Made by a program: the position numbers and the translations under genes. The notes below the pieces were generated by a model, which had not been told where the DNA came from, made no database searches, and saw only the letters and a program-made list of their open reading frames with translations. Positions 35,801 to 44,274 of a DNA stretch of 44,274 nucleotides are shown in pieces (positions within the stretch are counted from its first letter, which is position 1; each line of letters begins with the position of its first letter). This DNA is from an uncultured Piscinibacter sp. (lineage in GTDB: Bacteria > Pseudomonadota > Gammaproteobacteria > Burkholderiales > Burkholderiaceae_C): NCBI RefSeq assembly GCF_937952055.1, contig NZ_CALFYO010000017.1, positions 1 through 44,274 on the forward strand, read 5' to 3'.

Positions 35801-38800
35801 CTGAGGCATACCCCGGCGTCGAGGCCATCAACCCCGTCACCGAGGCCACGCTGAACTTCAGCGCTGCCGTCGGCGAGGCCATGCAGGGGGGCGACCCGTC
35901 TGCCATCGTCACGGCGATCAACACCGTCGAGCAGACGATGGTGGACGCTGACAACAAGAACCGCGAGTCGCTGGGCATCGCCCAGCAGACGTGGGAGGGA
36001 ATCGGCGACCAGGCGGCCTCCGGCAGCGCTGCTGTCGTGGCCGCGACGGGCGCTGCTGCAGACGAGACGACCTCGCGGTCTGAGCAGATGACGGCGGCCC
36101 ACCTGGAGACCGCGCGCAGCCATGCGCAGCTGGCCGAGGATGCCGAGGCGTCGGGGCAGAAGCAGGTCAAGGCCGCGGGCGCGGCTGCGAGCGGCACCAG
36201 CGACAAGCTGGGGCAGGTGCGCGGCGAGCTGTCGGCTACCGCCGGTGCGGCCCGCAACGTCGGCACAGAGGTCGACCGGAGCCTCTCGGGCATGGGCGAC
36301 AAGGCTGCCTCGGGCGTCCAGGGCGTCGGGAGGGCTCTCGACGACGTCAAGGGCAAGATGGCCGAGACCGCCCAAGAGGCCAACCGCATGTCGGCTGGCC
36401 AGGTCGAGGCCCTCATCGCTGGCCAGGATGCCGGGCGCGACGCCGCCTCGGCCATCGACGACTCGATGCAGGACGTCGGCTCGTCGATGGACCACGTGGC
36501 CGAGCGGACCGACGAGGCGGCCACAGCGCTGGACAACCTGCCCGACGAGGTCAAGGTCGAGGTGTCGGTGCCGGGCGCGGAGGAGAGCATCCGCACCATC
36601 GGCCGTCTGCTGGCCGACCTGCAGAAGCTGAAGTCCGTCAGCATCGCGGTGACGACGCGACATAATCCGCAGGACCGCGCCACCAGCGAGGGCGGCAGCT
36701 TTGCGATGGAGCACTGGCTGTACGACCTGTACGCCGCTGCCGACTCGGGCGATGTGGCCGTGAACAGCCAGGTGAGCGATCAGTCCAACGGGCTGCTCAC
36801 GGACACCGACAGCGACGGGGGGCTGTCGTGGAAGACGGCACTCGACGAGCTGACGGCCAAGGACTACGTCGTCACGATCAGCGCCGAAATCGACATGTCG
36901 GAGTACGAGCGGATCAAAGCGCAGTTCGACAGTGACATTGCCGACACTCAGGCCAGGCTGAATGAGGTAACCGCGCTTGCTGACTACTGGGCGCAGCAGC
37001 TATCCGGCTCGTGGCAGGCCGTGATCGCGCAGCTACGCCTGATCAATCAGGACGAACTGCCCGCGTTCATTGCCGGGCTGGCGCTGCCGGAAGGCATCGA
37101 CACGCTAGAGGAGTTGATTGCGCACTTCCAGTCCCTGAAGCCTGACGAGCAGATGGACCTGTGGAAGCGCATGTTCGATGACATGAAGGCGGCAGAGGCC
37201 GGGCGACACGACGCATGGATGACAGATCGCAAGAAAGAGGATGAAGAGGACGAGAGCCTCATCCAGGCCCGCATTCGCCGCATCGAAGAGCTGCGCCAGA
37301 AGGAAGAGGAAAAGGCCAAGAAGAGTGGCAATCAGGCGAAGGAGATTGCCCTTGACCCCGAGATCGACGCGGCAACGCTGGCCACTAAGGATCTACTGGA
37401 TGCGCTCGGCTTTGTCGGCAGCACGGCCCTGGAGGACTTCTACGAGGCGTTCACGCTTGGCGCTCGCGATGGGATCAAGTCGAGCGAGGAGCTGGCCGAG
37501 GCCCTGAAGTACCTCCAGGAGGAGACCAAGCGGCTGTCGTCTGAGGCTGCCGAACTGGAGCGCGCGCGACACGAGGAAGCCGTCGCTGCCCTTGAGCAGA
37601 TCGGCAACATGACCGCGCGCCAGTTCGACAACTGGAAGACGCACAACGCTGAACAGATCCGTGCCAACAAGGAGCTAGCCGACCTCGTCGCCAAGCGCAC
37701 TGCCGAGCTTGAAAAGGCGCGGATCGCCGCCGAGAAGGCGCTCGAAAAAGAGTTGAAGGACCAGGCCAAGAGCCGGGAGTCGGACGAGAAGGCCGCCCAC
37801 AAGCTCATCCTCGACCACCTGGCCGAGCAGAAGGACGCCGAGAAGGACCGCCACGACGCACGACTCGATGCCCTCGACGAGCTGAAGGACGCCGAGGACG
37901 ACCGCCACGACGCCGCCCTGCGCGACATTGAGGAGCGGGGCAAGCGCGAGCGCGAGAACCTCGGACTGCTGGAGGACCAGCTGTCCGACATGAAGCTGCG
38001 CGCCCAGGCCGTCGAGCTGGCGCAGGGCGGGCTGGACGAGGCGAAGCGCGTGCTGGCCGATCTGCAGAAGGCCATCAGCCGCCTGCCCAAGGACGACAAG
38101 CGCACGCGCCCCGGCGACGTCGACAGCATGACCGCCGCCGGCATCGGGCTGTCGAAGGACTCCATCGCCGCGGCGCTGGCCACCGACAAGCTGTCGGCCT
38201 CGGCGCGGCGCCGGCTGCTGCTGCTGCAGGGCGGCGCGTCGCTCGGCCTGTCGCAGCTGCGCGAGCTTCTGGTCGAGATGGAAGCGGCGCTGGAGCACAC
38301 GGCCGACACGCGGGTCGATGAGGTCGACGCCATCAAGAAGCAGATCGGCCAGCAGGAATACCTCATCGCGCTGGAGAAGCGGCGGCTGGAGGGAGTCGAG
38401 AAGCGGCTCAAGAGCGAGGTCGACGGCGAGAACGCCCGGCACGAGCTGGAGATGGACAACCTCTCGATGCGGCGCGAGGCTGAGCAGGATGCATGGGATG
38501 CCTACCAGCGGCGCGTCGATCAGGCCAAGCGGGCCGAGGACGAGCGGCACGCGGGCAAGCTGCGGCAGATCGAGAACGAGCTGCGCGCGACGCTGCTGGC
38601 GCAGGGGCTGGTCGAGAACCTGGGCGAGGATCCGGAGGTGGCGTTCCAGCGCGCCAAGGCGATCGCTGACATCTACACCCAGATCCTCGATCGGCTGATC
38701 GGTTCGTCCGGCCCGCCGGCTGGCGGCAGCCTGCTGGACCGCCCCGGCCTTCGCGTCGGCACGGGCGGCCAGGGTGGCGCGGGCTTGCGCGTTTCGACGG

Positions 38801-39510
38801 GGCAGCCGAGCCCGGCGCTCGACGGCCGCATCGTCACGGCGGGCGAGCTGTTCGCCACCGGCGCGACCGCCTTGGTGGCGGCGATCACGTCGCCGACGGG
38901 GCGGGCCTTCACCGCTGGCCTCAACCTGTTCGCCGATGCTGTTGACAAGGCGGCCGGTCCGAAGAAGAAGCCGGCTCCCCACGGCGCTGACGACGAGGCG
39001 TTCTGGGGCGACAACAAGTACGGGGACATCCGCCATCACTTCGGCGCGCGCCAGCGGTACCTGCGGCGCCAGGCCGAGGAAGCGGCGCGTGACATGCTCG
39101 TTGGCTCGGACACGAGCTTCACGCGCGAGTCGCTGGGCGGCGGGGCGCTCGGCGCTGGCCTGACCGGCGGCATGCCCATCGGCGGCAACGTGCGGCGCGA
39201 TCCAGGCGGCGGGCCGCTGGAGCCGTTCCTGGCGGGTATGCGCCAGCTGGCGGTAGAGGCCCCCAAGGTTGGCGCCACGGTCGATGACCACTTCTTCTCG
39301 CCGCTCGACGCCGGCATGGTGCGCCTGATCGGGAATGCCGAGATGCTGCGCGACACGCTGTCCGACATCGCGGCCATCACCGGCGGCGTCGGCGCCGGGG
39401 GCGGGCCGGTGACGATCGACCGCGGCGTCACGTTCAACGGACCCGTCTACATCGACCGCGACCTGGCCGCCGAGATCGGCCTGCTTGATGCTGCGAGGAT
39501 CGTCATATGA
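32821..39510 (+). CDS. Tape measure protein
   Basis: A 2229-residue protein starting at ATG 32821, inside the end of the previous gene. The first ~150 residues are Ala/Gly-rich helices. Residues ~215-480 match the TP901-type tape-measure core: FRQVATLGADFGKPIEQVQA, MTVVMNSWGDAAGGATDITD, NMGNVAGIAAAANVTFDETS, VASTQLKGIISELMTPTSRS. Hydrophobic segments at ~545-610 could insert in the host membrane. Residues ~1460-1960 are a long Lys/Glu coiled coil with a weaker G/C-ending codon preference. At ~0.15 nm per residue, the length predicts a tail of roughly 330 nm, which is long. The C-terminus carries low-complexity linkers. Confidence 0.9.
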   Translation: MASNDDIRIGVGVDYDGAGLKAAESDIRKLNTGVSSIAQGTGGATSGLAGVGAATASAGAGLAKVAASATEVNTALQAAGETGAETSAGLLDIASAADDAAKGLAGVGDAGAEAGAGVDGARGKTSALNDVLGLFGKRVQENASDTKVFGVNAGDLAGKLGLAGEGATGAGGALGGMLSKVTALNPATLAMAAGVGLAATALLGVGAAAVSAAEGFEATFRQVATLGADFGKPIEQVQADVSSLATTLGVDGVDAANALYDAVSSGVPPENSIAFLEAAGKAAVAGAANLSDVGSAMTVVMNSWGDAAGGATDITDKLFAAVNVGVTTMPELAANMGNVAGIAAAANVTFDETSAALAQITTKGKTTSVASTQLKGIISELMTPTSRSALVLNELGYASGAAAVEALGLQGTLNALEAEASKNGQAINTMFGSVEAGAAALDLTGANAQGFTEKLAAVADSSGSTERALAEVNEGFSRQKQLLAGELSGMLRDLGLALLPALTAGAKALHPVLTGMHAGLNGLLGVVSQAGPLLGDMASGVGSIISIAGAAVAGLWDLVNAGAQLVDGWQNVAIIAGTVGGTFAALAAPVTLVVGAVAGLTLGIGALRRETAEHQELLGPLNLSMQQYGEAVDNGAKKSGLLAGLVASARDALEPATASVTRNAEAYLKHNAGVSDAVLASDSMKEALNRLNRQYHDGKITIDQYQLGLLEAADTASRAAGEGHVLTAAQQEQADGFAKVLAQTAAYAGGIDLAAQQAAPFQEQLAGISAEFAKGNITAEEAKRRITEYATSLSTASQAMAGGGPEDQAAAVMSNYAEEFGANTALILKAGDGLLLGEQERAEKLVEINDNLHQGVSQSLQQLWDTRKSFEEKFAEARAQDAQAQAAARQQVQQGEAEHNAKMAELQAKAAQGGEAGAKAQAAIAEEQKRWSGILAVASGGVQANTAKVQEQYDTERATIRESLAQTVIDHLNAMVMMGDVSAETARGIYGALSEAYPGVEAINPVTEATLNFSAAVGEAMQGGDPSAIVTAINTVEQTMVDADNKNRESLGIAQQTWEGIGDQAASGSAAVVAATGAAADETTSRSEQMTAAHLETARSHAQLAEDAEASGQKQVKAAGAAASGTSDKLGQVRGELSATAGAARNVGTEVDRSLSGMGDKAASGVQGVGRALDDVKGKMAETAQEANRMSAGQVEALIAGQDAGRDAASAIDDSMQDVGSSMDHVAERTDEAATALDNLPDEVKVEVSVPGAEESIRTIGRLLADLQKLKSVSIAVTTRHNPQDRATSEGGSFAMEHWLYDLYAAADSGDVAVNSQVSDQSNGLLTDTDSDGGLSWKTALDELTAKDYVVTISAEIDMSEYERIKAQFDSDIADTQARLNEVTALADYWAQQLSGSWQAVIAQLRLINQDELPAFIAGLALPEGIDTLEELIAHFQSLKPDEQMDLWKRMFDDMKAAEAGRHDAWMTDRKKEDEEDESLIQARIRRIEELRQKEEEKAKKSGNQAKEIALDPEIDAATLATKDLLDALGFVGSTALEDFYEAFTLGARDGIKSSEELAEALKYLQEETKRLSSEAAELERARHEEAVAALEQIGNMTARQFDNWKTHNAEQIRANKELADLVAKRTAELEKARIAAEKALEKELKDQAKSRESDEKAAHKLILDHLAEQKDAEKDRHDARLDALDELKDAEDDRHDAALRDIEERGKRERENLGLLEDQLSDMKLRAQAVELAQGGLDEAKRVLADLQKAISRLPKDDKRTRPGDVDSMTAAGIGLSKDSIAAALATDKLSASARRRLLLLQGGASLGLSQLRELLVEMEAALEHTADTRVDEVDAIKKQIGQQEYLIALEKRRLEGVEKRLKSEVDGENARHELEMDNLSMRREAEQDAWDAYQRRVDQAKRAEDERHAGKLRQIENELRATLLAQGLVENLGEDPEVAFQRAKAIADIYTQILDRLIGSSGPPAGGSLLDRPGLRVGTGGQGGAGLRVSTGQPSPALDGRIVTAGELFATGATALVAAITSPTGRAFTAGLNLFADAVDKAAGPKKKPAPHGADDEAFWGDNKYGDIRHHFGARQRYLRRQAEEAARDMLVGSDTSFTRESLGGGALGAGLTGGMPIGGNVRRDPGGGPLEPFLAGMRQLAVEAPKVGATVDDHFFSPLDAGMVRLIGNAEMLRDTLSDIAAITGGVGAGGGPVTIDRGVTFNGPVYIDRDLAAEIGLLDAARIVI

Positions 39511-41594
39511 TCACCCTGAAGACGCTTCGATCCGAAGACGGCGTGGTCGACATCGACCTCAACCCGGCCGGCGGCGAGTTCACGACGACGGCCGAGCTGA
39601 ACACGCTGCGCGGGCGCGTGTCCGGCAAGAACCCGGTCAGCCTGGGACGCGCTGGCCGCTGGCCGGTGTTCAGCGGTTCCACGCGCGCCGAGCGCGAGTT
39701 CACGGTCACGCACACGGTCGCCGCATCGGCGCTGGAGGCGAACCTCCAGCTGCTGGAGGGGCTCGTCTACAGCCAGCGCTACGGGGCGCTGCTGCTCACG
39801 TTCGAGGAAGAGGGCATCGACAAGACCGCCTTCGTGACGCCGCGCGACCTTGAGGCGCACGGCGACAACAGGGCGGGTGCGTGCGCCGACCTGGGCATCT
39901 ACACGGGCACGTGGGTGCTCTACGATCAGCACTACCACGCGGCCGACGCCACGGACACTGAGGCTGTGGAGACGGCGGGCGACACGACCGTTGTGGCCGT
40001 CGAAGTGGCCGGCACCGTTCACACCGAGCGCGTCACCATCACGCTGACGCCCACCGCCCTCAAGGACACGGCTGACGGGCAGCAGTGGCGCATCCCCTAC
40101 ACGGTCGTCAACACGACGCCGCGCCCGCTGGTGGCACATCCGGTGGAGGTGACTGACCAGCTGCTGGGGGCGGCGCTCTCGACCGGGCTGGACCACGGCG
40201 GGCTGGTAACGGGCGGCGACTCGCTGGCGTCTGGCGACGACATCGAGGCGCTGTCGAACAAGCGGCAGATCCCGCGGTGGGCGTTCCCGACGGACCGCAC
40301 GTGGGACGAGGTGGACACCGGCGTCGTGGTCAACCTGACCCTCCCGCCGCGGCGCCGGTGGACGGTCGCCGAGGCCATCCTCGGCAGTGACACCGAGGTG
40401 CGGGTGCGGGAGCTGCGCGACCTGGCCAACCTGCCTGCGCCGCTGCCGTTCCTCGTGGCGCGCGTGACGGTCGCCGCTCAGGACGTGGCGCTGGTGACCG
40501 CGGTCGATCCGCTCACGGGCGTGCTCACGATCGTGCGCGACCAGCGCGGCACGACCGGCGCGGCATGGTCCGCGGGCGACCTGCTGTACTGGGTGCCGCG
40601 GGAGGGGTGCGTCGACCTGATCGGCGGCTGGCTGGGCGCGCCTACGCCAAGCCAGTCCGACGACGAGAAGCCGTGCATCCTCGACGCGGACGGTTCGAGC
40701 TCCAACTCCAAGTGGGTGTGGGCCGAGTTCTACGAGACGGGCATCGCTGGGGACACCCAGCGGCGCAAGGCCCGCACGGCGACGTGGTTCAGCCGTGCGC
40801 TCGCCAAGTGCGACCGCGAGAAGAAGACCGGCGACGGCGACCAGTACCTGCGCTACGTGCCGCTCGACGGTGGCGACCCGGCGACGACGATGGGGCTGGT
40901 CTACAACGAGGACGGACCCGTGGCGGGCCGGCCGCTCATGGACCGCTGGGACTGGATCAGCGGCGTGGCGTTCGACTCGTTCACGTTCGACCTGGAGGTG
41001 ACGGTCAGCCACACGGCGGACCTGGAGGCCCGCGTCGTCGTGTACGTGTACGACGAGGACGGCAACGAGATCGTGGCCGGGCGGTACGACGTGGGGACGC
41101 ATGCGGCCGAGACGATCGCGCTGACGGCGCCCGCGCTGGGAGTCTCGTTCCGCATCGAGCCGTACGACCCCAAGACGGACGGCGCGGCCAACATCATCGC
41201 GCTTGAGCCGGCCGACGGCCTCGGCTTCACCGTGTCGTCGATGGTGGTCGAGTTCATCACCGAGCAGCAGGTCGTCTCGATCCGCGGCGGACAAGAGGAC
41301 GTCTACCAGTTCGGCCGCCCGACGGCGCCGGCCAGCATCCAGAACGCCGACGGCGACACGCTGTACCTGTACGGCATCGTGTGCCCGCTCGACGCCGACC
41401 TGGTGATCGACGTGGAGGGACGAGAGGTGACGGTGGCCGGAGAGCCTGCCACCCACCTTGTTGGCGGGCGGTTCCCATCCCTGCCGCCGCGCACCGACAT
41501 CTACCCGACGGCCGGGCCGACCGCCCTCACCTACAACGAGCCCGGCGCCACCGGCGTGCAGATCGCGGTCAGCCACCGCGACTGCTGGAACTAG
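39507..41594 (+). CDS. Distal tail (Dit-like) protein, 695 aa
   Basis: Start ATG 39507 overlaps the tape-measure stop as ATGA. The N-terminal ~130 residues (SGSTRAEREFTVTHTVAAS, LLEGLVYSQRYGALLLTFEE) resemble the N-terminal ring domain of siphovirus distal tail proteins. The rest is beta-rich, with a middle part (VARVTVAAQDVALVTAVDPL) and a C-terminal carbohydrate-binding-like end. It is longer than the usual ~250 residues, so extra domains may take part in receptor contact. It is followed by fibre-like genes. Confidence 0.7.
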   Translation: MITLKTLRSEDGVVDIDLNPAGGEFTTTAELNTLRGRVSGKNPVSLGRAGRWPVFSGSTRAEREFTVTHTVAASALEANLQLLEGLVYSQRYGALLLTFEEEGIDKTAFVTPRDLEAHGDNRAGACADLGIYTGTWVLYDQHYHAADATDTEAVETAGDTTVVAVEVAGTVHTERVTITLTPTALKDTADGQQWRIPYTVVNTTPRPLVAHPVEVTDQLLGAALSTGLDHGGLVTGGDSLASGDDIEALSNKRQIPRWAFPTDRTWDEVDTGVVVNLTLPPRRRWTVAEAILGSDTEVRVRELRDLANLPAPLPFLVARVTVAAQDVALVTAVDPLTGVLTIVRDQRGTTGAAWSAGDLLYWVPREGCVDLIGGWLGAPTPSQSDDEKPCILDADGSSSNSKWVWAEFYETGIAGDTQRRKARTATWFSRALAKCDREKKTGDGDQYLRYVPLDGGDPATTMGLVYNEDGPVAGRPLMDRWDWISGVAFDSFTFDLEVTVSHTADLEARVVVYVYDEDGNEIVAGRYDVGTHAAETIALTAPALGVSFRIEPYDPKTDGAANIIALEPADGLGFTVSSMVVEFITEQQVVSIRGGQEDVYQFGRPTAPASIQNADGDTLYLYGIVCPLDADLVIDVEGREVTVAGEPATHLVGGRFPSLPPRTDIYPTAGPTALTYNEPGATGVQIAVSHRDCWN

Positions 41595-41605
41595 GGGCGC
41601 AGGCG

Positions 41606-42358
41606 ATGGCATTTGGGGCCGTTGGCGGCGCCGGGTTGTTCCAAGACACGTCCGCCGGGACGTCGATCACGGGCACGGTCACGGCCACGATCGAGGCCGG
41701 GAACGTCGCGCTGGTGGTCGTGGCGCTCGACAACCTGGGCAGCTCGGACGGCGACAACTCCGAGGTGACGAGCGTCGTCGACAGCAGCGGTGTCAACGTG
41801 TACACAAAGCTGGCCGAGTGGACGAACGCCAACGGGTCGGCCGGCGCGGGCGCGACGGTATCGCTGTGGTACAGCATCCTGACGAACCAGCTGACGAGCA
41901 CGGTCGGGACGGTGACGGCCAACTTCAGCGGCTCGCCAACGGCCAGCGCCATGATCGTCCACGAGTTCACGATCGGCGCTGGCAACGTTATCCAAGTCGC
42001 TGGCAGCACCTCGCTGTCGAACGACGCGGCCGACCCCGGCTCTATGACCCTGAGCAGCCTGCCGGTCGTCGAGTACTTGTTCGTCCGAGGGATCGCCTCT
42101 GAGTCGAACAACACGGCCACTATCACGACGAGCGGGTCGTACACGTCGCTGGGCCGGACGGTCGCTAACACGGGCACGAGCAGCACGAGCATCGGGGCGC
42201 GCGGCGAGTTCCGGATCCTCACGTCATCGAGCAGCACCAGCGACCCCACGCTGTTCAGCGCCGACCACGCCAACGTCTTTGTGGCGCTGATCGAAGCGGC
42301 GCCAGCGACGCCGATCCCCGTGTTCATGGCGACCTATCGACGGCGCCGAGTAGCGTAG
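41606..42358 (+). CDS. Fibre- or tail-tip-like protein, 250 aa
   Basis: Start ATG 41606, 11 bases after the previous stop, with AGGCG upstream. Sequence is Thr/Ser/Asn/Ala-rich and predicted all-beta (ATIEAGNVALVVVALDNLGS, SVTGTV-like repeats, ATVSLWYSILTNQLTSTVGT), as in phage jelly-roll receptor-binding proteins. The end is basic (FMATYRRRRVA). No catalytic motif. I infer host recognition from composition and place. Confidence 0.55.
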   Translation: MAFGAVGGAGLFQDTSAGTSITGTVTATIEAGNVALVVVALDNLGSSDGDNSEVTSVVDSSGVNVYTKLAEWTNANGSAGAGATVSLWYSILTNQLTSTVGTVTANFSGSPTASAMIVHEFTIGAGNVIQVAGSTSLSNDAADPGSMTLSSLPVVEYLFVRGIASESNNTATITTSGSYTSLGRTVANTGTSSTSIGARGEFRILTSSSSTSDPTLFSADHANVFVALIEAAPATPIPVFMATYRRRRVA

Positions 42359-42368
42359 GAGGCCGACC

Positions 42369-43838
42369 ATGTGGTTGAAGCAGTCGACAGCCGTGACGAT
42401 CCGGCTGGGGCCGTTCCTGGACAAGGCGGACGGCGTGACCGAGGAGACGGGCGCGTCTCCGAGCGTCGAGGTGTCGAAAAATCACGGCGCGTTCGCGGCG
42501 CGCAACAGCGCGTCGGCCATCACACACGACAGCAACGGCTGGTTCAGCGTGCCGCTGGACACGACTGACACGAACACGCTGGGGCCGATGGTCGTCAAGT
42601 CCGACGACTCGGCCACGTTCCTGCCGGTGTGGCGCGAGTTCCTGGTGGTGCCGGCCGTCGTCTATGACGCGCTGGTGGCTGGGAGCGACACCTTGCAGGT
42701 GGACCTGACGCAGATCGACGGGCAGGCGACGAGCGGCAACAACGCAACGTTGAACCTGAAGAAGCTGAACATCGTGAACAACGCGGGCGACGCGCTGGTG
42801 GCGCAGTCGACCGGGAGCAACGGGCACGGTGCGGCCGTGACGGGCCACGGCTCCGGGCACGGCGCGCACTTCACGGGCGGCACGACGGGCGACGGCATCC
42901 GGGGGACCGGCGGTGGAACGAGCGGCGATGGCATGCACGCCGAGGCGCAGTCGGATGGAAACGGCCTGCACGTCGTTGCGGTTGGGACCGGCAACGCGGG
43001 CTTGCGCGCCAACGCGACGGCGGCGCCCGGCATCGAGGCCGAGGGCGGCGGGGCGAACGCCGGGTTCAAGGCAACGGGCGGCGCCACCGGTCACGGCCTG
43101 CACGTCGTCGGCGGCGCGACCAGCGGCGACGGGCTGCACGCTGAGGCGACGACGAGCGGTGACGGCATTCAGGCGGTCGGCGCCGGAGCCGGCGGCGACC
43201 TGGTGGCCGACGAGCTTGCGGCCATCAAGGCGAAGACGGACAACCTGCCGTCTGACCCGGCCGACGAGTCGTCGGTCCTGGCCGCCATCGCGGCTCTCAA
43301 CAACCTGTCCAGTGGCGGCGCTCAGGCTGCCGCCGCTGCTGCCCTGGCTGCCTACGGCGCGGCCACAGGGGCGCAGGTCGCCGCGGTCGAGGCCGACACC
43401 CAAGACCTCCAGCTGCAGATCGGTGTGGACGGCGCCGGCCTGACCGCGATCGGCGACGCGCGGCTGGCCAACCTGGACGCCGCCGTGTCGAGTCGCGCCA
43501 CGCTGGCCGCCGCCGACGTGTGGGCGGTCGGGACGCGCACGCTGACCAGCTATGGCACGCTGATCGCCGACATCTGGGCCGGCATGACAAGCGCGGCGGC
43601 GAACAAGCAGGCCGACCACGTGTGGCGCCGCACGCTGGCCAACATCGCGGCCAGCAGCGATGGGGACGCGGTGACGTTCCGCTCGCCGCTGGGGGCGATG
43701 CGCAAGCTGGTGAACAAGCTGGCGACCATCGTCGGCGTCCTCACGATCTACGAGGAGGACGACACGACCGTGGCCGGGCAGCAGGCGATGACAACCGACC
43801 CGACGGCCGAGAACGTCACCGCGCTGGACACCGCCTGA
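42369..43838 (+). CDS. Tail fibre protein with 11-residue Gly/His repeats
   Basis: A 489-residue protein with AGGAGG before ATG 42369. The N-terminal ~110 residues are beta-rich (STAVTIRLGPFLDKADGVTE) and may attach to the tail. Residues ~150-274 hold about ten repeats of roughly 11 residues of the type GDGIRGTGGGT, GHGLHVVGGAT, GDGLHAEATTS, in which a Gly-x-Gly leads into a hydrophobic strand. Such repeats form triple beta-helices in phage fibres. The C-terminal ~200 residues are helical. It should bind the host surface; no lyase motif is visible. Confidence 0.65.
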   Translation: MWLKQSTAVTIRLGPFLDKADGVTEETGASPSVEVSKNHGAFAARNSASAITHDSNGWFSVPLDTTDTNTLGPMVVKSDDSATFLPVWREFLVVPAVVYDALVAGSDTLQVDLTQIDGQATSGNNATLNLKKLNIVNNAGDALVAQSTGSNGHGAAVTGHGSGHGAHFTGGTTGDGIRGTGGGTSGDGMHAEAQSDGNGLHVVAVGTGNAGLRANATAAPGIEAEGGGANAGFKATGGATGHGLHVVGGATSGDGLHAEATTSGDGIQAVGAGAGGDLVADELAAIKAKTDNLPSDPADESSVLAAIAALNNLSSGGAQAAAAAALAAYGAATGAQVAAVEADTQDLQLQIGVDGAGLTAIGDARLANLDAAVSSRATLAAADVWAVGTRTLTSYGTLIADIWAGMTSAAANKQADHVWRRTLANIAASSDGDAVTFRSPLGAMRKLVNKLATIVGVLTIYEEDDTTVAGQQAMTTDPTAENVTALDTA

Positions 43839-44274
43839 TGGCCGGCGGCTTTGACGTCCTCGGCCTGCAGGGGGTGTGGTTCCCGGCTCTGCCGGGCCCG
43901 CCCGCCAGCCTCGCGCCCAACGGCCAGGGCGAGGTCATCGTGCGCGCCTATCACGGCGAGTCGGCCGAGTTCCTGGAGACGTGGGATGAGGCCGAGACGG
44001 TCGAGATCGCGTTCGAGGGGTACGGCCCTGAGACCGCCCGCGTGGTTGTGCCGCGCACGGCCGCCTTCGTCCATCGCTCCCGCAGCGCGCCAGGCGGCAC
44101 GGGCGTGTTCATCGAGGTCGACGCCACGGCGCTCGGCGTGCCGGACGTCTGGTCTGGCCGTATCGAGGGTTCGCAGTACTCCGGCGACGGCGGGGATTGG
44201 ACGGCGCAGGTCGCCGGCCCGCGCAGCTGGATCGAGGAGATCGGCGTCGCCGAGATGGGCAAGACGCGCGAGTG
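43838..44274 (+). CDS. Right-truncated baseplate/tail protein
   Basis: The frame from ATG 43838 (overlapping the previous stop as TGATG) is open to the window edge, giving 145 residues without a stop. It begins MAGGFDVLGLQGVWFPALPG, has a beta-rich part (GEVIVRAYHGESAEFLETWD), and contains VDATALGVPDVWSGRIEG and WTAQVAGPRSWIEE. The pattern recalls siphovirus tail proteins of the Gp37-like type, which follow the Dit protein. Only the N-terminal part is visible. Confidence 0.65.
   Translation, partial: MAGGFDVLGLQGVWFPALPGPPASLAPNGQGEVIVRAYHGESAEFLETWDEAETVEIAFEGYGPETARVVVPRTAAFVHRSRSAPGGTGVFIEVDATALGVPDVWSGRIEGSQYSGDGGDWTAQVAGPRSWIEEIGVAEMGKTRE

Noticed and set aside
33610..36714. Long minus-strand open frame opposite the tape-measure gene
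   Set aside because: No SD or domain, and the plus-strand tape measure is well supported; this is a codon-bias shadow.
42819..43190. Diversity-generating retroelement variable region
   Set aside because: No reverse transcriptase or template repeat was seen; the repeats look like ordinary fibre repeats.

Overview
The window is a 44.3 kb piece of a tailed double-stranded DNA phage genome (Caudoviricetes). It is probably a siphovirus, because it encodes one very long tape-measure protein and a Dit-like distal tail protein. The DNA is GC-rich (roughly two-thirds GC or more by eye, with strongly G/C-ending codons), GTG starts are common, and genes are chained by ATGA, GTGA or TGATG stop/start overlaps. 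Good -35/-10 promoters and Shine-Dalgarno (SD) sites point to a high-GC bacterial host that I cannot name. Both edges cut through genes. I see no integrase, CI/Cro-like repressor, tRNA, CRISPR array or insertion sequence, so lifestyle is unresolved.

Layout. (1) 1-6147: replication and early genes. A left-truncated protein carries in-frame DNA repeats that may be an origin; it is followed by a DnaB-like helicase, a zinc/Toprim primase, a SpoT/MESH1-like HD hydrolase, a VRR-NUC-like nuclease and small zinc proteins. (2) 6144-13189: accessory genes. These include an IS110 Tnp_20-like protein without a DEDD domain, a Dam methylase, a PolX-like nucleotidyltransferase, an SLT lytic transglycosylase, a P-loop kinase and several small zinc or membrane proteins. 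(3) 13191-19878: packaging and portal, with small and large terminase, a DUF1360-like membrane protein and a portal fused to a MuF-type head domain. (4) 19875-22117: a reverse-strand block of six small genes, including a MerR/excisionase-like HTH protein. (5) 22118-23397: a control region with divergent promoters, a DnaA-box match, an SWIM-motif protein, a stem-loop, a near-consensus promoter and a structured leader. (6) 23398-32831: head and connector genes, covering a protease with a long scaffold-like tail, the major capsid protein, head-tail proteins, the major tail protein and the tail assembly chaperones. (7) 32821-44274: tail genes, covering tape measure, Dit-like protein, fibre-like proteins and a truncated baseplate-type protein.

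How it works together. The left genes would load a helicase and primase and repair or modify DNA. The HD hydrolase may dampen host (p)ppGpp signalling. The right half builds the virion: the terminase packages through the portal, the protease matures the capsid, and the chaperones and tape measure build a long tail. Most notable are the IS110-like gene, whose first ~160 codons have abnormal codon use and hold a perfect 19-bp stem; the divergent control region; the hairpin-rich leader of the capsid operon; cysteine-rich structural proteins; and a likely programmed frameshift in the chaperone pair.
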